Source: Cytobacillus solani (GTDB taxonomy: Bacteria; Bacillota; Bacilli; Bacillales; Cytobacillaceae). From it: a stretch of 64,000 bases of DNA. The position numbers and the translations under genes were made by a program. The notes beneath the pieces are model-generated. The model saw only the letters and a program-made list of their open reading frames with translations. It was not told the DNA's origin and ran no database searches. Below are positions 40,962 to 51,911 of the stretch, one piece after another; the stretch's first letter is position 1; the number at the start of each line of letters is the position of its first letter. The DNA is taken from contig NZ_LJIX01000006.1 in NCBI RefSeq assembly GCF_001420595.1, forward strand, positions 4,678,857 through 4,742,856, in the 5' to 3' direction.

Positions 40962-41334
40962 ATAAAGTATTTGATAATGGCAAATATTCCTTAACAGCTG
41001 AACGAATGTCATCAATATCGAAAGGCTTTGCAAAATGGGTAAGGGCACCTAGATCCTTCGCTTCCTGAATCATATCTAATTCTCCGTATGCTGTCATAAT
41101 AATTACGCGAATTTCTTTATCGATGACTCTCATTCGCTTCAATATTTCAATACCGTCCATTCCTGGTATTTTCATATCAAGCAAAACTAAATCAGGTGAA
41201 TGCTTTGAGACAATTTCGAGTGCCTGAATGCCATTTGCTGCCTGGTATGTATCGTACCCTTCCTTCTGTAATACCTCATTCAGTAAAATCCGAATTCCAA
41301 ATTGATCATCAACAATTAAGATTTTCCCCTTCAT
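40960..41334 (-). CDS. spo0F: Sporulation initiation phosphotransferase Spo0F
   Basis: Single-domain response regulator of the sporulation phosphorelay; takes phosphate from sporulation kinases and passes it to Spo0B. 124 aa with no output domain. Acid pocket Asp9-Asp10, phosphorylated Asp53 ([16 protein letters not shown]), Thr in [13 protein letters not shown] and Lys in [11 protein letters not shown]. Nearly the same as B. subtilis Spo0F along its length. AGAGGTGG precedes the ATG. A perfect sigma-H promoter lies about 90 nt upstream. Confidence 0.98.
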   Translation of the reverse strand: MKGKILIVDDQFGIRILLNEVLQKEGYDTYQAANGIQALEIVSKHSPDLVLLDMKIPGMDGIEILKRMRVIDKEIRVIIMTAYGELDMIQEAKDLGALTHFAKPFDIDDIRSAVKEYLPLSNTL

Positions 41335-41422
41335 TAAGCCACCTCTTCCCTTCGTTAATAACGATTGTTCTTTCTTTCTATCCTATGATGTCCTGCTGGC
41401 TATCCAATTACTCCCCTTCCTA

Positions 41423-41452
41423 TAATTCTACTCCATTCCTGTCAATTCCTGC
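41423..41452 (-). promoter_or_regulatory. Sigma-H promoter of spo0F
   Basis: Minus strand: GCAGGAATT (-35, full match to RNAGGAWWW), 12-nt spacer, GTAGAATTA (-10, full match to RNNGAATWW). An overlapping TTGACA...TATAGG pair (15-nt spacer) could act as a weak sigma-A promoter. B. subtilis spo0F is also driven from sigma-A and sigma-H promoters. Confidence 0.8.
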
Positions 41453-41547
41453 CTGTTTTTTTATTCCCAGCCATAATTTTACCTTTTTCTCTACATTCCC
41501 TTATAATAGACATGATTTACAATGAAACAATTTTAAGGAGAGAGAAG

Positions 41548-42078
41548 ATGCTAAAAATGTTTTCTACCCAGCTTTCTGGGTTGTTTAAAAGAATACAGGA
41601 TAACGAAGAATTGGCAATGGAGGACAGTGCACGCTTGCTTGCACAAGCTGTCATCGGAAGCGGAAAGTTATACATATTTGCAGCAAATGAAATGAAGGCC
41701 GTTGCTTATGAAGCAACAGAAAGTCAGGAGCCCTTAAAAAAGGGAGTCATATGGAATACTGATGATAACTTTGATGACATTTCCGAAACCGACAGATTTT
41801 TAATTGTTTCCAGATATTCAACAGATGAAGAGGCAGTCAAAGCAGGAAAATTTTTAGCAGAAAAGCAGATTCCTTTTGTTGCTATCTCCACCGTTGTATC
41901 TGAAGAAGGTGAAAACTTAGTCAATCTAGCTGATGTTCATATTAATTTATCTCTTACAAAAGGGCTTCTGCCTGATGAGGAAGGAAACCGCTTTGGCTTT
42001 CCAGCATCAATGGCTGCTTTGTTTGTTTATTATGGAATCCGCTTCACCATTGAGGAAATCCTTGCAGAATATGAGTAA
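41548..42078 (+). CDS. ywjG: DUF2529 protein (YwjG), SIS-like
   Basis: 177 aa, one of few plus-strand genes. MLKMFSTQLSGLFKRIQDNE matches YwjG; the fold appears to be SIS/sugar-isomerase-like (GSGKLYIFAANEMKAVAYEA, then LIVSRYSTDEEAVKAGKFLA), but no activity is known. AGGAGAG precedes the ATG at 41548. Divergent from spo0F and convergent with pyrG; TATAAT at 41502-41507 is a likely -10 box. Confidence 0.85.
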   Translation: MLKMFSTQLSGLFKRIQDNEELAMEDSARLLAQAVIGSGKLYIFAANEMKAVAYEATESQEPLKKGVIWNTDDNFDDISETDRFLIVSRYSTDEEAVKAGKFLAEKQIPFVAISTVVSEEGENLVNLADVHINLSLTKGLLPDEEGNRFGFPASMAALFVYYGIRFTIEEILAEYE

Positions 42079-42110
42079 TTCATAAGAAAGAAATTTCACC
42101 TTGTTCGTTT

Positions 42111-42203
42111 TTATAAGCCACTTCTCTAATTTTAGGGCCACTTTTACTAGTTTATCGGCCACTTTCTGCAGTTTACGGGCCACTTTCAATGATTTATCGA
42201 CCA
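42111..42203. repeat. 21-bp phased motif array 5 (between ywjG and the pyrG terminator)
   Basis: Cores TTATAAGCCA, TTTAGGGCCA, TTATCGGCCA, TTACGGGCCA and TTATCGACCA end at 42120, 42140, 42161, 42182 and 42203 (spacings 20, 21, 21, 21). The array touches the pyrG terminator. The minus strand has an open frame across it with heptad repeats (VARKLQK, VADKLVK, VALKLEK) whose only start is a TTG inside the terminator. Confidence 0.9.
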
Positions 42204-42207
42204 AATA

Positions 42208-42237
42208 GAAACCCCCGCCAAATTAGCGGGGGTTTTT
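42208..42237 (-). terminator. Terminator of pyrG
   Basis: AACCCCCGC and GCGGGGGTT stem, short loop, followed by TCTATTT in minus direction, 4 nt after the pyrG stop. Confidence 0.9.
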
Positions 42238-42240
42238 CCA

Positions 42241-43857
<1,617 letters not shown>

Positions 43858-43960
43858 TTAGGTATCAGTTTGTACAAATTTGCCTTTATTTAAAGACATA
43901 ATTAAAGAAATCATTCAGACCGGATCACCGGCTTGATGTTAGAGGGTCTAGCGATGCAAT

Positions 43961-44008
43961 AAAAAAATAAAAAGCGCTCCGCTTACTTATTAAAAGTAAG
44001 GGAGCGCT
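43961..44008 (-). promoter_or_regulatory. pyrG leader attenuator hairpin
   Basis: In the transcript: AGCGCTCC-CTTACTTTTAATAAGTAAG-CGGAGCGCT followed by TTTTTATTTTTTT, a very strong intrinsic terminator about 40 nt into the pyrG leader and about 120 nt before the start codon. The 5' strand holds the C/U-rich CUCCCUUAC, able to pair with a run of G added at the transcript start. It also serves as the only terminator behind rpoE. Confidence 0.85.
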
Positions 44009-44040
44009 GTACGTGTATAATGAATCGTTCCTTTTTAAAA

Positions 44041-44083
44041 GGAGCCCAAAAATGATTCTACAAGCCTGCTAGGAAAAAGTCAA
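44041..44083 (-). promoter_or_regulatory. pyrG promoter with GGGCTC start
   Basis: Minus strand: TTGACT (44083-44078), 17-nt spacer, TAGAAT (44060-44055), 7 nt, then GGGCTCC from 44047. B. subtilis pyrG starts at GGGC, and low CTP causes G residues to be added by reiterative transcription. The same arrangement is present here directly after the rpoE stop. Confidence 0.85.
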
Positions 44084-44085
44084 GA

Positions 44086-44649
44086 TTATAAATCTTCTTC
44101 TTCCTCCTCATCAAGATCAAGCTCGTCATCTTCTAATTCTTCTTCTTCATCATCAATATCAAATTCTTCATCTTTTTCAAGAAGATCTTCATCTAAATCC
44201 TCTTCATCTTCAATCAGATCGTCATCATCATCTTCATCAAGTAAATCTTCTTCATCTAAATCGTCAATATCATCATAATCAATATCATCTTCGTCTAGTT
44301 CATCAAAATCTTCAAGGTCTAAATCATCATCAGAAGCCTTTTTCGCCTTTTTCTTCTTAGGCTTAATATCTGTAACGACTTCTTCTTCCACTTGATCAAT
44401 TGGATACCAAACACGGAGACCCCAAGTGTTATCTCCTAGGCCTAAGAAACGACCATCAATATTTAAATCTGTATAGAATTGCGCAATTTTTGCCTTAACT
44501 TGTTCGTCTGTAAGCTCAAGAAGATTTGTAAGTTCATCCATGATTACCTTGAAAGGCAAAGCTTCTTTTCTTCCCTTTAATAACTCATATGCGATTTCAA
44601 TTAAAGACATTTCTTGCAATTGTTCTTTCGAGTACTCTTGTAAACTCAA
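44086..44649 (-). CDS. rpoE: RNA polymerase delta subunit
   Basis: Firmicute-specific RNA polymerase subunit that promotes recycling and lowers open-complex stability. N-terminal HARE-HTH-like domain (about residues 1-90; ALPFKVIMDELTNLLELTDE and FYTDLNIDGRFLGLGDNTWG), then KKKKAKK and an extremely acidic, disordered tail of about 85 residues (D/E runs). The best start is TTG at 44649 (SLQEYSKEQLQ), with AAAGGA about 10 nt upstream; a GTG three codons earlier lies on top of that site. Followed directly by the pyrG promoter. Confidence 0.95.
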   Translation of the reverse strand: MSLQEYSKEQLQEMSLIEIAYELLKGRKEALPFKVIMDELTNLLELTDEQVKAKIAQFYTDLNIDGRFLGLGDNTWGLRVWYPIDQVEEEVVTDIKPKKKKAKKASDDDLDLEDFDELDEDDIDYDDIDDLDEEDLLDEDDDDDLIEDEEDLDEDLLEKDEEFDIDDEEEELEDDELDLDEEEEEDL

Positions 44650-44803
44650 TATTCGCACGTCCTTTCTCTATGTAACACCTTCAGCACTTTCCTCTGAAGG
44701 GAAAAATAAACAAAAAAATAGTTAAGAAACGTATTATTTCTGCTTTCATTCGCATGCTCTAAAATGCATATTCTTCATTATAAACAAAATTTTTCTGTTT
44801 ATG

Positions 44804-45001
44804 CTAGCTATATCTGTTGTTTTTCTTCTCTTTTTCTTCATCGTCACTATGATTCGTTTTTTTTGAGAGCTGTTTGTAGGCTAAAATAAAGAAATAAATG
44901 GATATTAATAAAAACGGGATTGCCCCTAATTGCCTTTGATATAGATAGACTGTTCCAATACAAACCCCTAATAGTCCAATAAAAACAAAAATCCGTTTCA
45001 C
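44804..45001 (-). CDS. Small hypothetical membrane protein
   Basis: 65 aa, two hydrophobic helices (about residues 4-22 and 28-44) and a charged C-terminal tail (SKKTNHSDDEEKEKKN). It starts with GTG preceded by AGGGTG at 8 nt. No family recognised. It lies between icmF and rpoE; nothing in the context gives a function. The membrane-plus-charged-tail pattern makes it a plausible real gene, but it could be spurious. Confidence 0.5.
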   Translation of the reverse strand: MKRIFVFIGLLGVCIGTVYLYQRQLGAIPFLLISIYFFILAYKQLSKKTNHSDDEEKEKKNNRYS

Positions 45002-45163
45002 TTATTTCACACCCTGCTCTTTCAAATCTGTGAAGTATACACTTAACTATATTCGATTATATCGAATTCCCGTCGGAAAGTATAAGTAAGGAATGAATTT
45101 TTTTGTAAACAATAAGTGAAAGTGACTGGTTAGTCCCGCCAAGCATAAGACAAGCCTGCTAGA

Positions 45164-45194
45164 CAAAAGGAAATCGGCTGTAACGCCGATTTCC
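45164..45194 (-). terminator. Terminator of icmF
   Basis: GGAAATCGGC and GCCGATTTCC perfect 10-bp stem, 6-nt loop, followed by TTTTGT in minus direction. Confidence 0.88.
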
Positions 45195-45214
45195 TCCCGA
45201 TCTCTTATTTAATA

Positions 45215-48200
45215 TTACATATTCCTTCTGTACTGACCCCCAACTTCATAAAGAGCTCTGGTAATTTGGCCAAGGCTTGCTACTTTAACCGTTTCCATCA
45301 GTTCAGCAAAAATATTTCCGCCGCTGACCGCTGTTTTCTTCAATCGTGTTAGCGCATCCTCTGTTTTCTCTTTGCTTCTTTCCTGGAAGCTGCGCAAATT
45401 CTGGATTTGTGTTTCCTTTTCTTCCTTCGTTGCCCTTGCCAGCTCCATATTGTTCATATCTTCCTCTGAAGGAGGATTTGGATTTAAATACGTATTGACG
45501 CCGATAATCGGCAGCTCACCTGTATGCTTTCGCATTTCATAATACATCGATTCGTCTTGGATTTTCCCGCGCTGGTACTGTGTTTCCATTGCACCGAGCA
45601 CACCGCCGCGATCATTGATCCGTTCAAATTCTTGAAGCACCTGCTCCTCAACAAGATCTGTTAATTCATCAATAATAAATGCCCCTTGCAGCGGGTTTTC
45701 ATTCTTCGTTAATCCATGCTCCTTCGTAATAATCATCTGAATCGCCATTGCACGGCGGACGGATTCCTCAGTCGGAGTTGTAATCGCCTCATCGTACGCA
45801 TTCGTATGCAAGGAATTACAGTTATCATGAAGAGCCATTAATGCCTGCAATGTTGTACGAATATCATTGAAATCAATTTCCTGCGCATGAAGCGAGCGGC
45901 CTGATGTTTGAATATGGTACTTCAGCTTTTGGCTGCGCTCATTTGCTCCATACTTATCTCTCATTACCGTAGCCCAAATGCGGCGTGCCACGCGGCCTAG
46001 CACCGTATATTCAGGATCCAGTCCATTTGAGAAGAAGAACGATAAATTCGGCGCGAAATCATTAATATCCATTCCTCTGCTTAAATAATACTCTACATAC
46101 GTAAAGCCGTTTGCAAGTGTGAAGGCAAGCTGTGAAATTGGATTTGCTCCTGCTTCTGCAATATGGTAACCGGAGATCGATACAGAATAATAATTGCGAA
46201 CCTTTTGGTCAATGAAGTATTGCTGAATATCCCCCATCATCCGAAGAGCAAATTCGGTAGAGAAAATACATGTATTCTGACCTTGGTCTTCTTTTAAAAT
46301 ATCTGCTTGAACGGTTCCCCTAACTGTTTGTAATGTGAGTGCCCTTACTTCTGCAAATTCCGCTTCCGTTAAGATCCGGCCAAGCTCTTGTTCCTTCGCT
46401 TCGATTTGCTGTTCAATCGCTGTATTCATAAACATCGCAAGAATAATCGGCGCCGGCCCATTGATTGTCATCGAAACAGATGTGGATGGATGACAGAGGT
46501 CAAAACCTGCATAAAGCTTTTTCATATCATCTAACGTACAAATGCTGACTCCACTTTCCCCTACTTTTCCGTAAATATCTGGACGGTAATCCGGATCTTC
46601 TCCATAAAGCGTAACCGAGTCGAAAGCTGTGCTTAAACGCTTAGCCGAATCATCCTTTGATAAATAGTGGAAACGGCGATTCGTTCTTTCTGGTGTCCCT
46701 TCGCCAGCAAATTGCCTTTTCGGATCTTCTCCCTCACGCTTGAACGGGAAAACCCCAGCCGTGTACGGGAATGAACCCGGCACATTTTCTCTATACACCC
46801 AACGGATAATTTCTCCATAATCCTTATATTTCGGCAATGCGACCTTTGGAATTGAAAGACCTGATAGGCTTTTCGTCTTTAAAATCGTTACGATTTCTTT
46901 GTCACGTATTTTTGTAACAAACTGTTCGCCTGTATACTTCTTCGTTAAGTCTTCCCAGCCGTCAAGAATTTTTATCGTTTCTGGTGTGAGCTTTGCTTCA
47001 GTGTTTGCTTTCACCTTTTCTAACGATGCAAGAACTTCCTCGTTTGCATCCTGCTCACGAATGGCAAGTATTGCTCCTTCGAGCTGGAATAGCTTGCGGG
47101 CAAGCTCTGCCTGTTCATTTGCCTTCTTATGATAATTGCGAACAGCTTCAGAAACTTCTCTTAAATAGTAACGCTGCTCATTCGGGATAATAACGTTTTG
47201 TTTTTCGACATGTGCATTTTTAGAAAACGAGGTTTTCCAATCTGTTCCAGACCTTTCATTGATCTTTTCGATTAAAGCTGCAAAAACAGCATTTGTTCCC
47301 GGATCATTGAATTGACTGGCAATCGTTCCGTATACCGGCATTTCATCCATGTCTTTTTCAAACAGCATATGGCTTCTTTGATATTGCTTCTGAACTTGCC
47401 GTCTCGCATCCTCTGAGCCTTTTCGTTCGAATTTGTTAATGACAATTAAATCGGCATAATCAATCATATCGATTTTTTCAAGCTGGGATGGGGCACCGAA
47501 TTCACTCGTCATAACATACATTGAAACGTCGCAAATTTCAGTTATTTCAGCATCCCCTTGCCCTATTCCGCTTGTTTCAACAACGATGAGATCAAATCCT
47601 GCCGCTTTAACAACAGAAATGGCATCCTTAATAGCAAGTGAAAGCTCACTTTTTGATTGTCTTGTCGCTAAACTGCGCATATATACACGAGGATTAAAAA
47701 TCGCATTCATTCGAATACGGTCACCTAGAAGAGCGCCGCCTGTTTTCTGTTTCGTCGGATCAACAGATAGGATTGCAACCTTCTTTTCCGGAATTTCATT
47801 GATAAAACGACGAATTAATTCATCAGTTAATGAGCTTTTTCCTGCTCCTCCAGTACCGGTAATCCCAAGAACCGGAACAGATTTCTCTAATGTTTTTACC
47901 TTTTCCATTACTGAATCAAGCGCGGCTGCCGTTTCTTTTTCCATGCTGACATGGTGTTCTGCCAGCGTAATGAGCTTCGCTATGGCATTCACCTGCCCAT
48001 CTTGGAGTTTTTCAATTTGCTCCGTTGCTTCTGTATGGAATGTTGTGAAGTCACATTCCTCAAGCATCACGTTGATCATGCCTTGAAGCCCATTTTGGCG
48101 CCCATCTTCAGGAGAAAAGATTTTTGCAATTCCGTATTCATGAAGCTCCTTTATTTCTTTCGGAATAATAACGCCGCCCCCACCACCATAAATTCGGATG

Positions 48201-48481
48201 TGCGGCGCGCCTTTTTCCTTTAAAAGATCGTACATATATTTAAAGTATTCAACATGCCCTCCTTGGTAGGAAGAAATCGCGATCCCCTGAACATCCTCTT
48301 GAATGGCTGCATTTACCACTTCTTCAACTGAACGGTTATGTCCAAGATGAATAACCTCTGCACCACTTGCCTGAATAATTCTTCTCATAATATTTATGGA
48401 GGCATCATGACCATCAAAAAGACTGGAAGCTGTAACAAAACGAATATGATTCTTTGGTTTATAAACTTCTGGATTACTCAT
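45215..48481 (-). CDS. icmF: Fused isobutyryl-CoA mutase IcmF
   Basis: 1088 aa, coenzyme-B12 enzyme that interconverts isobutyryl-CoA and n-butyryl-CoA (and related acyl-CoAs). Order: B12-binding domain (about 10-145; [19 protein letters not shown]), MeaB-like G-protein chaperone (about 195-420; P-loop [18 protein letters not shown] and switch [12 protein letters not shown]), then the TIM-barrel mutase (about 560-1088; [20 protein letters not shown] and [14 protein letters not shown]). The chaperone is built in, so no separate meaB is needed. It is last in the acyl-CoA cluster, 128 nt after the TetR gene. Confidence 0.96.
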   Translation of the reverse strand: MSNPEVYKPKNHIRFVTASSLFDGHDASINIMRRIIQASGAEVIHLGHNRSVEEVVNAAIQEDVQGIAISSYQGGHVEYFKYMYDLLKEKGAPHIRIYGGGGGVIIPKEIKELHEYGIAKIFSPEDGRQNGLQGMINVMLEECDFTTFHTEATEQIEKLQDGQVNAIAKLITLAEHHVSMEKETAAALDSVMEKVKTLEKSVPVLGITGTGGAGKSSLTDELIRRFINEIPEKKVAILSVDPTKQKTGGALLGDRIRMNAIFNPRVYMRSLATRQSKSELSLAIKDAISVVKAAGFDLIVVETSGIGQGDAEITEICDVSMYVMTSEFGAPSQLEKIDMIDYADLIVINKFERKGSEDARRQVQKQYQRSHMLFEKDMDEMPVYGTIASQFNDPGTNAVFAALIEKINERSGTDWKTSFSKNAHVEKQNVIIPNEQRYYLREVSEAVRNYHKKANEQAELARKLFQLEGAILAIREQDANEEVLASLEKVKANTEAKLTPETIKILDGWEDLTKKYTGEQFVTKIRDKEIVTILKTKSLSGLSIPKVALPKYKDYGEIIRWVYRENVPGSFPYTAGVFPFKREGEDPKRQFAGEGTPERTNRRFHYLSKDDSAKRLSTAFDSVTLYGEDPDYRPDIYGKVGESGVSICTLDDMKKLYAGFDLCHPSTSVSMTINGPAPIILAMFMNTAIEQQIEAKEQELGRILTEAEFAEVRALTLQTVRGTVQADILKEDQGQNTCIFSTEFALRMMGDIQQYFIDQKVRNYYSVSISGYHIAEAGANPISQLAFTLANGFTYVEYYLSRGMDINDFAPNLSFFFSNGLDPEYTVLGRVARRIWATVMRDKYGANERSQKLKYHIQTSGRSLHAQEIDFNDIRTTLQALMALHDNCNSLHTNAYDEAITTPTEESVRRAMAIQMIITKEHGLTKNENPLQGAFIIDELTDLVEEQVLQEFERINDRGGVLGAMETQYQRGKIQDESMYYEMRKHTGELPIIGVNTYLNPNPPSEEDMNNMELARATKEEKETQIQNLRSFQERSKEKTEDALTRLKKTAVSGGNIFAELMETVKVASLGQITRALYEVGGQYRRNM

Positions 48482-48509
48482 TCTTCTCCCCCTCTATTAG
48501 ATTGATTGC

Positions 48510-48603
48510 TTATCGAGCATTTTTTATGGTTTATCTAACAGCTTTGTTCATTTATCTAGCAATTGGAATAGTTTATCTAGCAAGTCCCCTTATTTATCGT
48601 GCA
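48510..48603. repeat. 21-bp phased motif array 6 (between tetR and icmF)
   Basis: Five plus-strand cores TTATCGAGCA, TTATCTAACA, TTATCTAGCA, TTATCTAGCA, TTATCGTGCA begin at 48510, 48531, 48552, 48573 and 48594: all 21 bp apart. The array fills the gap between the tetR stop (48609) and the icmF start (48481). No terminator is present here, so it lies inside a probable transcript. Confidence 0.93.
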
Positions 48604-48608
48604 ATCCC

Positions 48609-49247
48609 CTAAATTTGTTTTGATTTCTCAGCAATGATTCCTTGAAAAAGCAAATCAGTTTGCAGCTTAATGTAATCATCGATTGTGTAGATTTTTTTCA
48701 ATGACCAGCGGCGGAAGGCCCACATTTGCCCTTGGACAAAGATATTATGAGCAATCATTTTGACCTGCTCCTCCGTTAGATCTAATTCTCCATTTTCTAC
48801 ACAGCCATTAATGACCTGTTCGAACATTTCGACCATTTCAAGTTCTTTCTTCAGGACATAAGGCAAGGCATCTTTTGATAACGACTTCACTTCCTGATAC
48901 ATGACGAGCACCTCATCCTGCATCTCATCAACCACCCGGAAATATCCCGCAATGCCAAGCCTTAAGCTTTCTAGTGTTCCCCGGTTTGTATCAAGGTCTT
49001 CCTGAAGGCGTTCGCTTACCTGATCATAAATGCTGTCACACACAAGATATAAGACATCTTCCTTCGTTCGGATGTACTCATATAATGTGCCGATGCTAAA
49101 ACCGGAAGCCTTAGCAATTTCCCTTGTTGTTGTGCGATGGAACCCTTTTTGAATAAAAAGGGTTACCGCACCTTTAATCATTTGATCCCGCCTCTTTTTA
49201 ACGAGCCGTTCGTCTTTCACAGACGCTTGTACTTCACGTTTTTTCAC
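48609..49247 (-). CDS. TetR-family regulator of acyl-CoA metabolism (FadR-like)
   Basis: About 212 aa. N-terminal helix-turn-helix (FIQKGFHRTTTREIAKASGF, then SIGTLYEYIRTKEDVL) and a helical ligand domain. Bacillus FadR-type TetR proteins bind long-chain acyl-CoA and repress fad genes; its place between acyl-CoA dehydrogenase and icmF genes and the matching operator-like sites at 54173 and 56567 support that role (inferred). The GTG at 49247 follows GGTAGGT; the upstream TTG is too close to its GGGGA. Confidence 0.85.
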   Translation of the reverse strand: MKKREVQASVKDERLVKKRRDQMIKGAVTLFIQKGFHRTTTREIAKASGFSIGTLYEYIRTKEDVLYLVCDSIYDQVSERLQEDLDTNRGTLESLRLGIAGYFRVVDEMQDEVLVMYQEVKSLSKDALPYVLKKELEMVEMFEQVINGCVENGELDLTEEQVKMIAHNIFVQGQMWAFRRWSLKKIYTIDDYIKLQTDLLFQGIIAEKSKQI

Positions 49248-49374
49248 TTTACCTACCGCCTTTATCAATCCCCAATTTCGAGTATGCCTTTAGGGCAAGT
49301 TTTCAGCAGGTTTAGCAGACTAAGACGATCTAGATCTTCGAGGAAACCCCGCTTTTAAACTCTATATGCAAGCC

Positions 49375-50514
49375 TTATTTCGTTAGCATGCGAGAAATAA
49401 CGAGACGCTGAATTTCTTGTGTTCCTTCATAAATCTGAGTGATTTTTGCATCTCGCATAAAGCGCTCAACTGGATAATCCTTTGTATAGCCATAGCCGCC
49501 GAAAATTTGCACGGCATCTGTCGTTACCTTCATTGCCGTATCTCCTGCAAGCAACTTAGACATGGCTGACTCTTTTCCATACGGCAAGCCTTCAGATTCA
49601 AGCCATGCTGCTTGATAGGTTAATAGCCTTGAAGCTTCCACACTTGTAGCCATATCTGCCAGCTTAAAACCAATGCCTTGCTGAGCTGCAATCGGCTTTC
49701 CGAATTGCACGCGCTCCTTTGCATATTCAATCGAAGCATCTAGAGCACCTTGCGCAATTCCGACTGCCTGAGCTGCAATTCCGTTGCGTCCGCCATCAAG
49801 CGTCATCATTGCAATTTTGAAGCCTTCTCCTACTTCACCTAGCACATTTTCAACTGGTACCTTGCAGTTATCAAAAATGATTTCTGTTGTTGGTGAAGAA
49901 CGAATGCCTAGCTTTTTCTCCTTTTTGCCGACTGAGAATCCTTCGAAGTCTGATTCAATAATGAATGCTGTTGTTCCCTTATGCTTTGAAGACGGATCTG
50001 TTAGCGCAAATACAACGTAAATATCAGCAATTCCGCCATTTGTAATAAAAATTTTCGAGCCATTTAAAATATAGTGATCCCCTTCAAGACGAGCAGTCGT
50101 TTTCATACCGCCTGCATCTGAACCGCTCCCAGGCTCTGTTAAGCCGTAGCCGCCAATTTTCTCTCCTTGGGCCATCGGTTTTAAGTATTTTTGCTTTTGC
50201 TCTTCACTGCCGAACTTATAAATTGGCCAGCCTGCAAGAGAAGTATGTGCAGATAATGTCACGCCTGTTGAGGCACAGACTCTTGAAAGCTCTTCAACAG
50301 CAATACAGTACGCTAAATAATCACTGCCAATGCCGCCGTACTCTTCAGGCCATGGAATCCCTGTTAAACCAAGCTCAGCCATTTTATCGAAAATCTCACG
50401 GTCAAAACGCTCTTCCTCATCACGCTCAGCTGCTGTTGGAGCTACTTCATTTTTCGCAAAATCACGTACCATTTTTCGGATCATTTCATGTTCTTCAGTT
50501 AATTGAAAGTTCAT
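49375..50514 (-). CDS. Acyl-CoA dehydrogenase (first of two in tandem)
   Basis: FAD enzyme for the first beta-oxidation step, 379 aa. Motifs: [19 protein letters not shown] (FAD/substrate loop), [17 protein letters not shown], the [20 protein letters not shown] block, and the catalytic Glu near the C-terminus in [19 protein letters not shown]. Closest context is B. subtilis acdA, also next to fadF and rpoE. It begins 33 nt after the second acyl-CoA dehydrogenase gene. Confidence 0.95.
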   Translation of the reverse strand: MNFQLTEEHEMIRKMVRDFAKNEVAPTAAERDEEERFDREIFDKMAELGLTGIPWPEEYGGIGSDYLAYCIAVEELSRVCASTGVTLSAHTSLAGWPIYKFGSEEQKQKYLKPMAQGEKIGGYGLTEPGSGSDAGGMKTTARLEGDHYILNGSKIFITNGGIADIYVVFALTDPSSKHKGTTAFIIESDFEGFSVGKKEKKLGIRSSPTTEIIFDNCKVPVENVLGEVGEGFKIAMMTLDGGRNGIAAQAVGIAQGALDASIEYAKERVQFGKPIAAQQGIGFKLADMATSVEASRLLTYQAAWLESEGLPYGKESAMSKLLAGDTAMKVTTDAVQIFGGYGYTKDYPVERFMRDAKITQIYEGTQEIQRLVISRMLTK

Positions 50515-50547
50515 CTCACTTATCCTCCATTAATGATGGTATTTGTT

Positions 50548-51678
50548 TTACAGCTGTTTGCTAATAACAATTCGTTGAATTTCGCTTGTTCCCTCATAAA
50601 TTTCAGTAATTTTTGCATCACGGAAATAACGTTCAACTGGGTAATCCTCTGTATAGCCGTAGCCGCCAAATACCTGAATGGCATCTGTCGTTACTTCCAC
50701 CGCTGTTCTTGAGGCATAAAGCTTGGCCATTGACGCTTCTTTCCCACATTTAACCCCTCTTTGGCGAAGATCTGCCGCACGGTAGATTAATAGCTTCGCA
50801 GCTTCCACACTTGTTGCCATATCTGCCAGCTTAAACCCAATACCTTGCTGAGCTGCAATTGGCTTGCCAAATTGAACACGTTCCTTCGCGTACCCTGTTG
50901 CAGCCTCGAGTGCTGCCTCTGCTATTCCAAGCGCCTGTGCGGCAATTCCGATGCGGCCGACGTCAAGGTTAGCCATCGCAATTTTAAACCCTTGCCCTTC
51001 TTCACCAAGCAGGTTCTCTGCCGGAACACGCATGTCCTCAAAGCTGAGCTGCAGTGTTCTTGATCCATGCAGCCCCATTTTATGTTCATCCTTCCCGATC
51101 ACGAGACCAGGCGTGTCTTTCTCAACGATGAATGCTGAAATTCCTTTGCTGCCAAGCTTAGGATTGGTTGAAGCGAAAACGATATAAATATCTGCTTCCC
51201 CGCCGTTTGTAATAAATACTTTGGATCCATTGATGATATAATGGTCGCCATCTTTACGCGCTTTTGATTTTAGGCCCCCTGCATCTGATCCTGCACTCGG
51301 TTCAGTTAAACAGAACGCGCCAAGATATTCACCTGATGCCAGCTTTGGCACGTACTTTTGCTTTTGCTCTTCTGTTCCAAAATAAACGATTGGGTTTGTT
51401 CCCACAGATGTATGAACAGATAAAATCACGCCTACCGTCGCACTCACTTTTGAAAGCTCGTTAATAGCAATGATATACGAGGTAAAATCCATTTCAGATC
51501 CGCCGTATTGCTCAGGAATCGGAATCCCCATCAATCCTAGCTCTCCCATTTTACGCAGAATCTCACGCGGGAACTCTCCCTGCTCCATTTTTTCAACAAA
51601 TGGCGCAATTTCTGTTTGTGCAAAGTCACGCACCATTTTTCTCATCATTTCCTGCTCTTCAGTAAATCTTAGGTTCAT
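50548..51678 (-). CDS. Acyl-CoA dehydrogenase (second of two in tandem)
   Basis: 376 aa paralogue of the preceding gene, with the same blocks: [56 protein letters not shown], and catalytic Glu in [19 protein letters not shown]. The two proteins differ clearly in their N-terminal halves, which suggests different acyl chain preferences (short straight versus branched). GGAGGGGAAAG precedes the ATG. An inverted element A copy lies upstream, between this gene and the dehydrogenase gene at 51912. Confidence 0.95.
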   Translation of the reverse strand: MNLRFTEEQEMMRKMVRDFAQTEIAPFVEKMEQGEFPREILRKMGELGLMGIPIPEQYGGSEMDFTSYIIAINELSKVSATVGVILSVHTSVGTNPIVYFGTEEQKQKYVPKLASGEYLGAFCLTEPSAGSDAGGLKSKARKDGDHYIINGSKVFITNGGEADIYIVFASTNPKLGSKGISAFIVEKDTPGLVIGKDEHKMGLHGSRTLQLSFEDMRVPAENLLGEEGQGFKIAMANLDVGRIGIAAQALGIAEAALEAATGYAKERVQFGKPIAAQQGIGFKLADMATSVEAAKLLIYRAADLRQRGVKCGKEASMAKLYASRTAVEVTTDAIQVFGGYGYTEDYPVERYFRDAKITEIYEGTSEIQRIVISKQL

Positions 51679-51715
51679 TTCTTTCCCCTCCGGACTTCAT
51701 TCTTCGGTGTTTATA

Positions 51716-51897
51716 GAAAAGCGCAAGCGCCTTGGTCATCGCCGTACAAACTGGAAGGGCCCCGACTGAGATAAAGGAAAACACGGTTTTCGGTAGCGGA
51801 CCAATGTTGACTTATCGTAGGGAGGAGACCTGAAGTTTGATAGGCGATAGTCCGCTTGCGCTAGACAACTCTCTGTCTCAAAGTTATACTTTCTTAC
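51716..51897 (-). repeat. Repeat element A, inverted copy inside the acyl-CoA cluster
   Basis: Element A in reverse orientation, between the 3-hydroxyacyl-CoA dehydrogenase gene and the second acyl-CoA dehydrogenase gene. Outer arms GCGCAAGCG and CGCTTGCGC at its two ends; the inner hairpin is more diverged than in the other copies. In the minus-strand transcript this copy is read in the leader-first sense. Confidence 0.88.
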
Positions 51898-51911
51898 CCT
51901 TCTTAAAACCT

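Noticed and set aside
42007-42204. Minus-strand frame with coiled-coil heptads over array 5
   Set aside because: Its only start is a TTG whose Shine-Dalgarno is the GGGGG of the pyrG terminator stem; it runs antisense into ywjG, and sister arrays contain stops. Kept only as an observation about the 21-bp period.
44804-44900. Candidate terminator in the A/T-rich gap around the small membrane protein gene
   Set aside because: No convincing stem with a T-run could be drawn.
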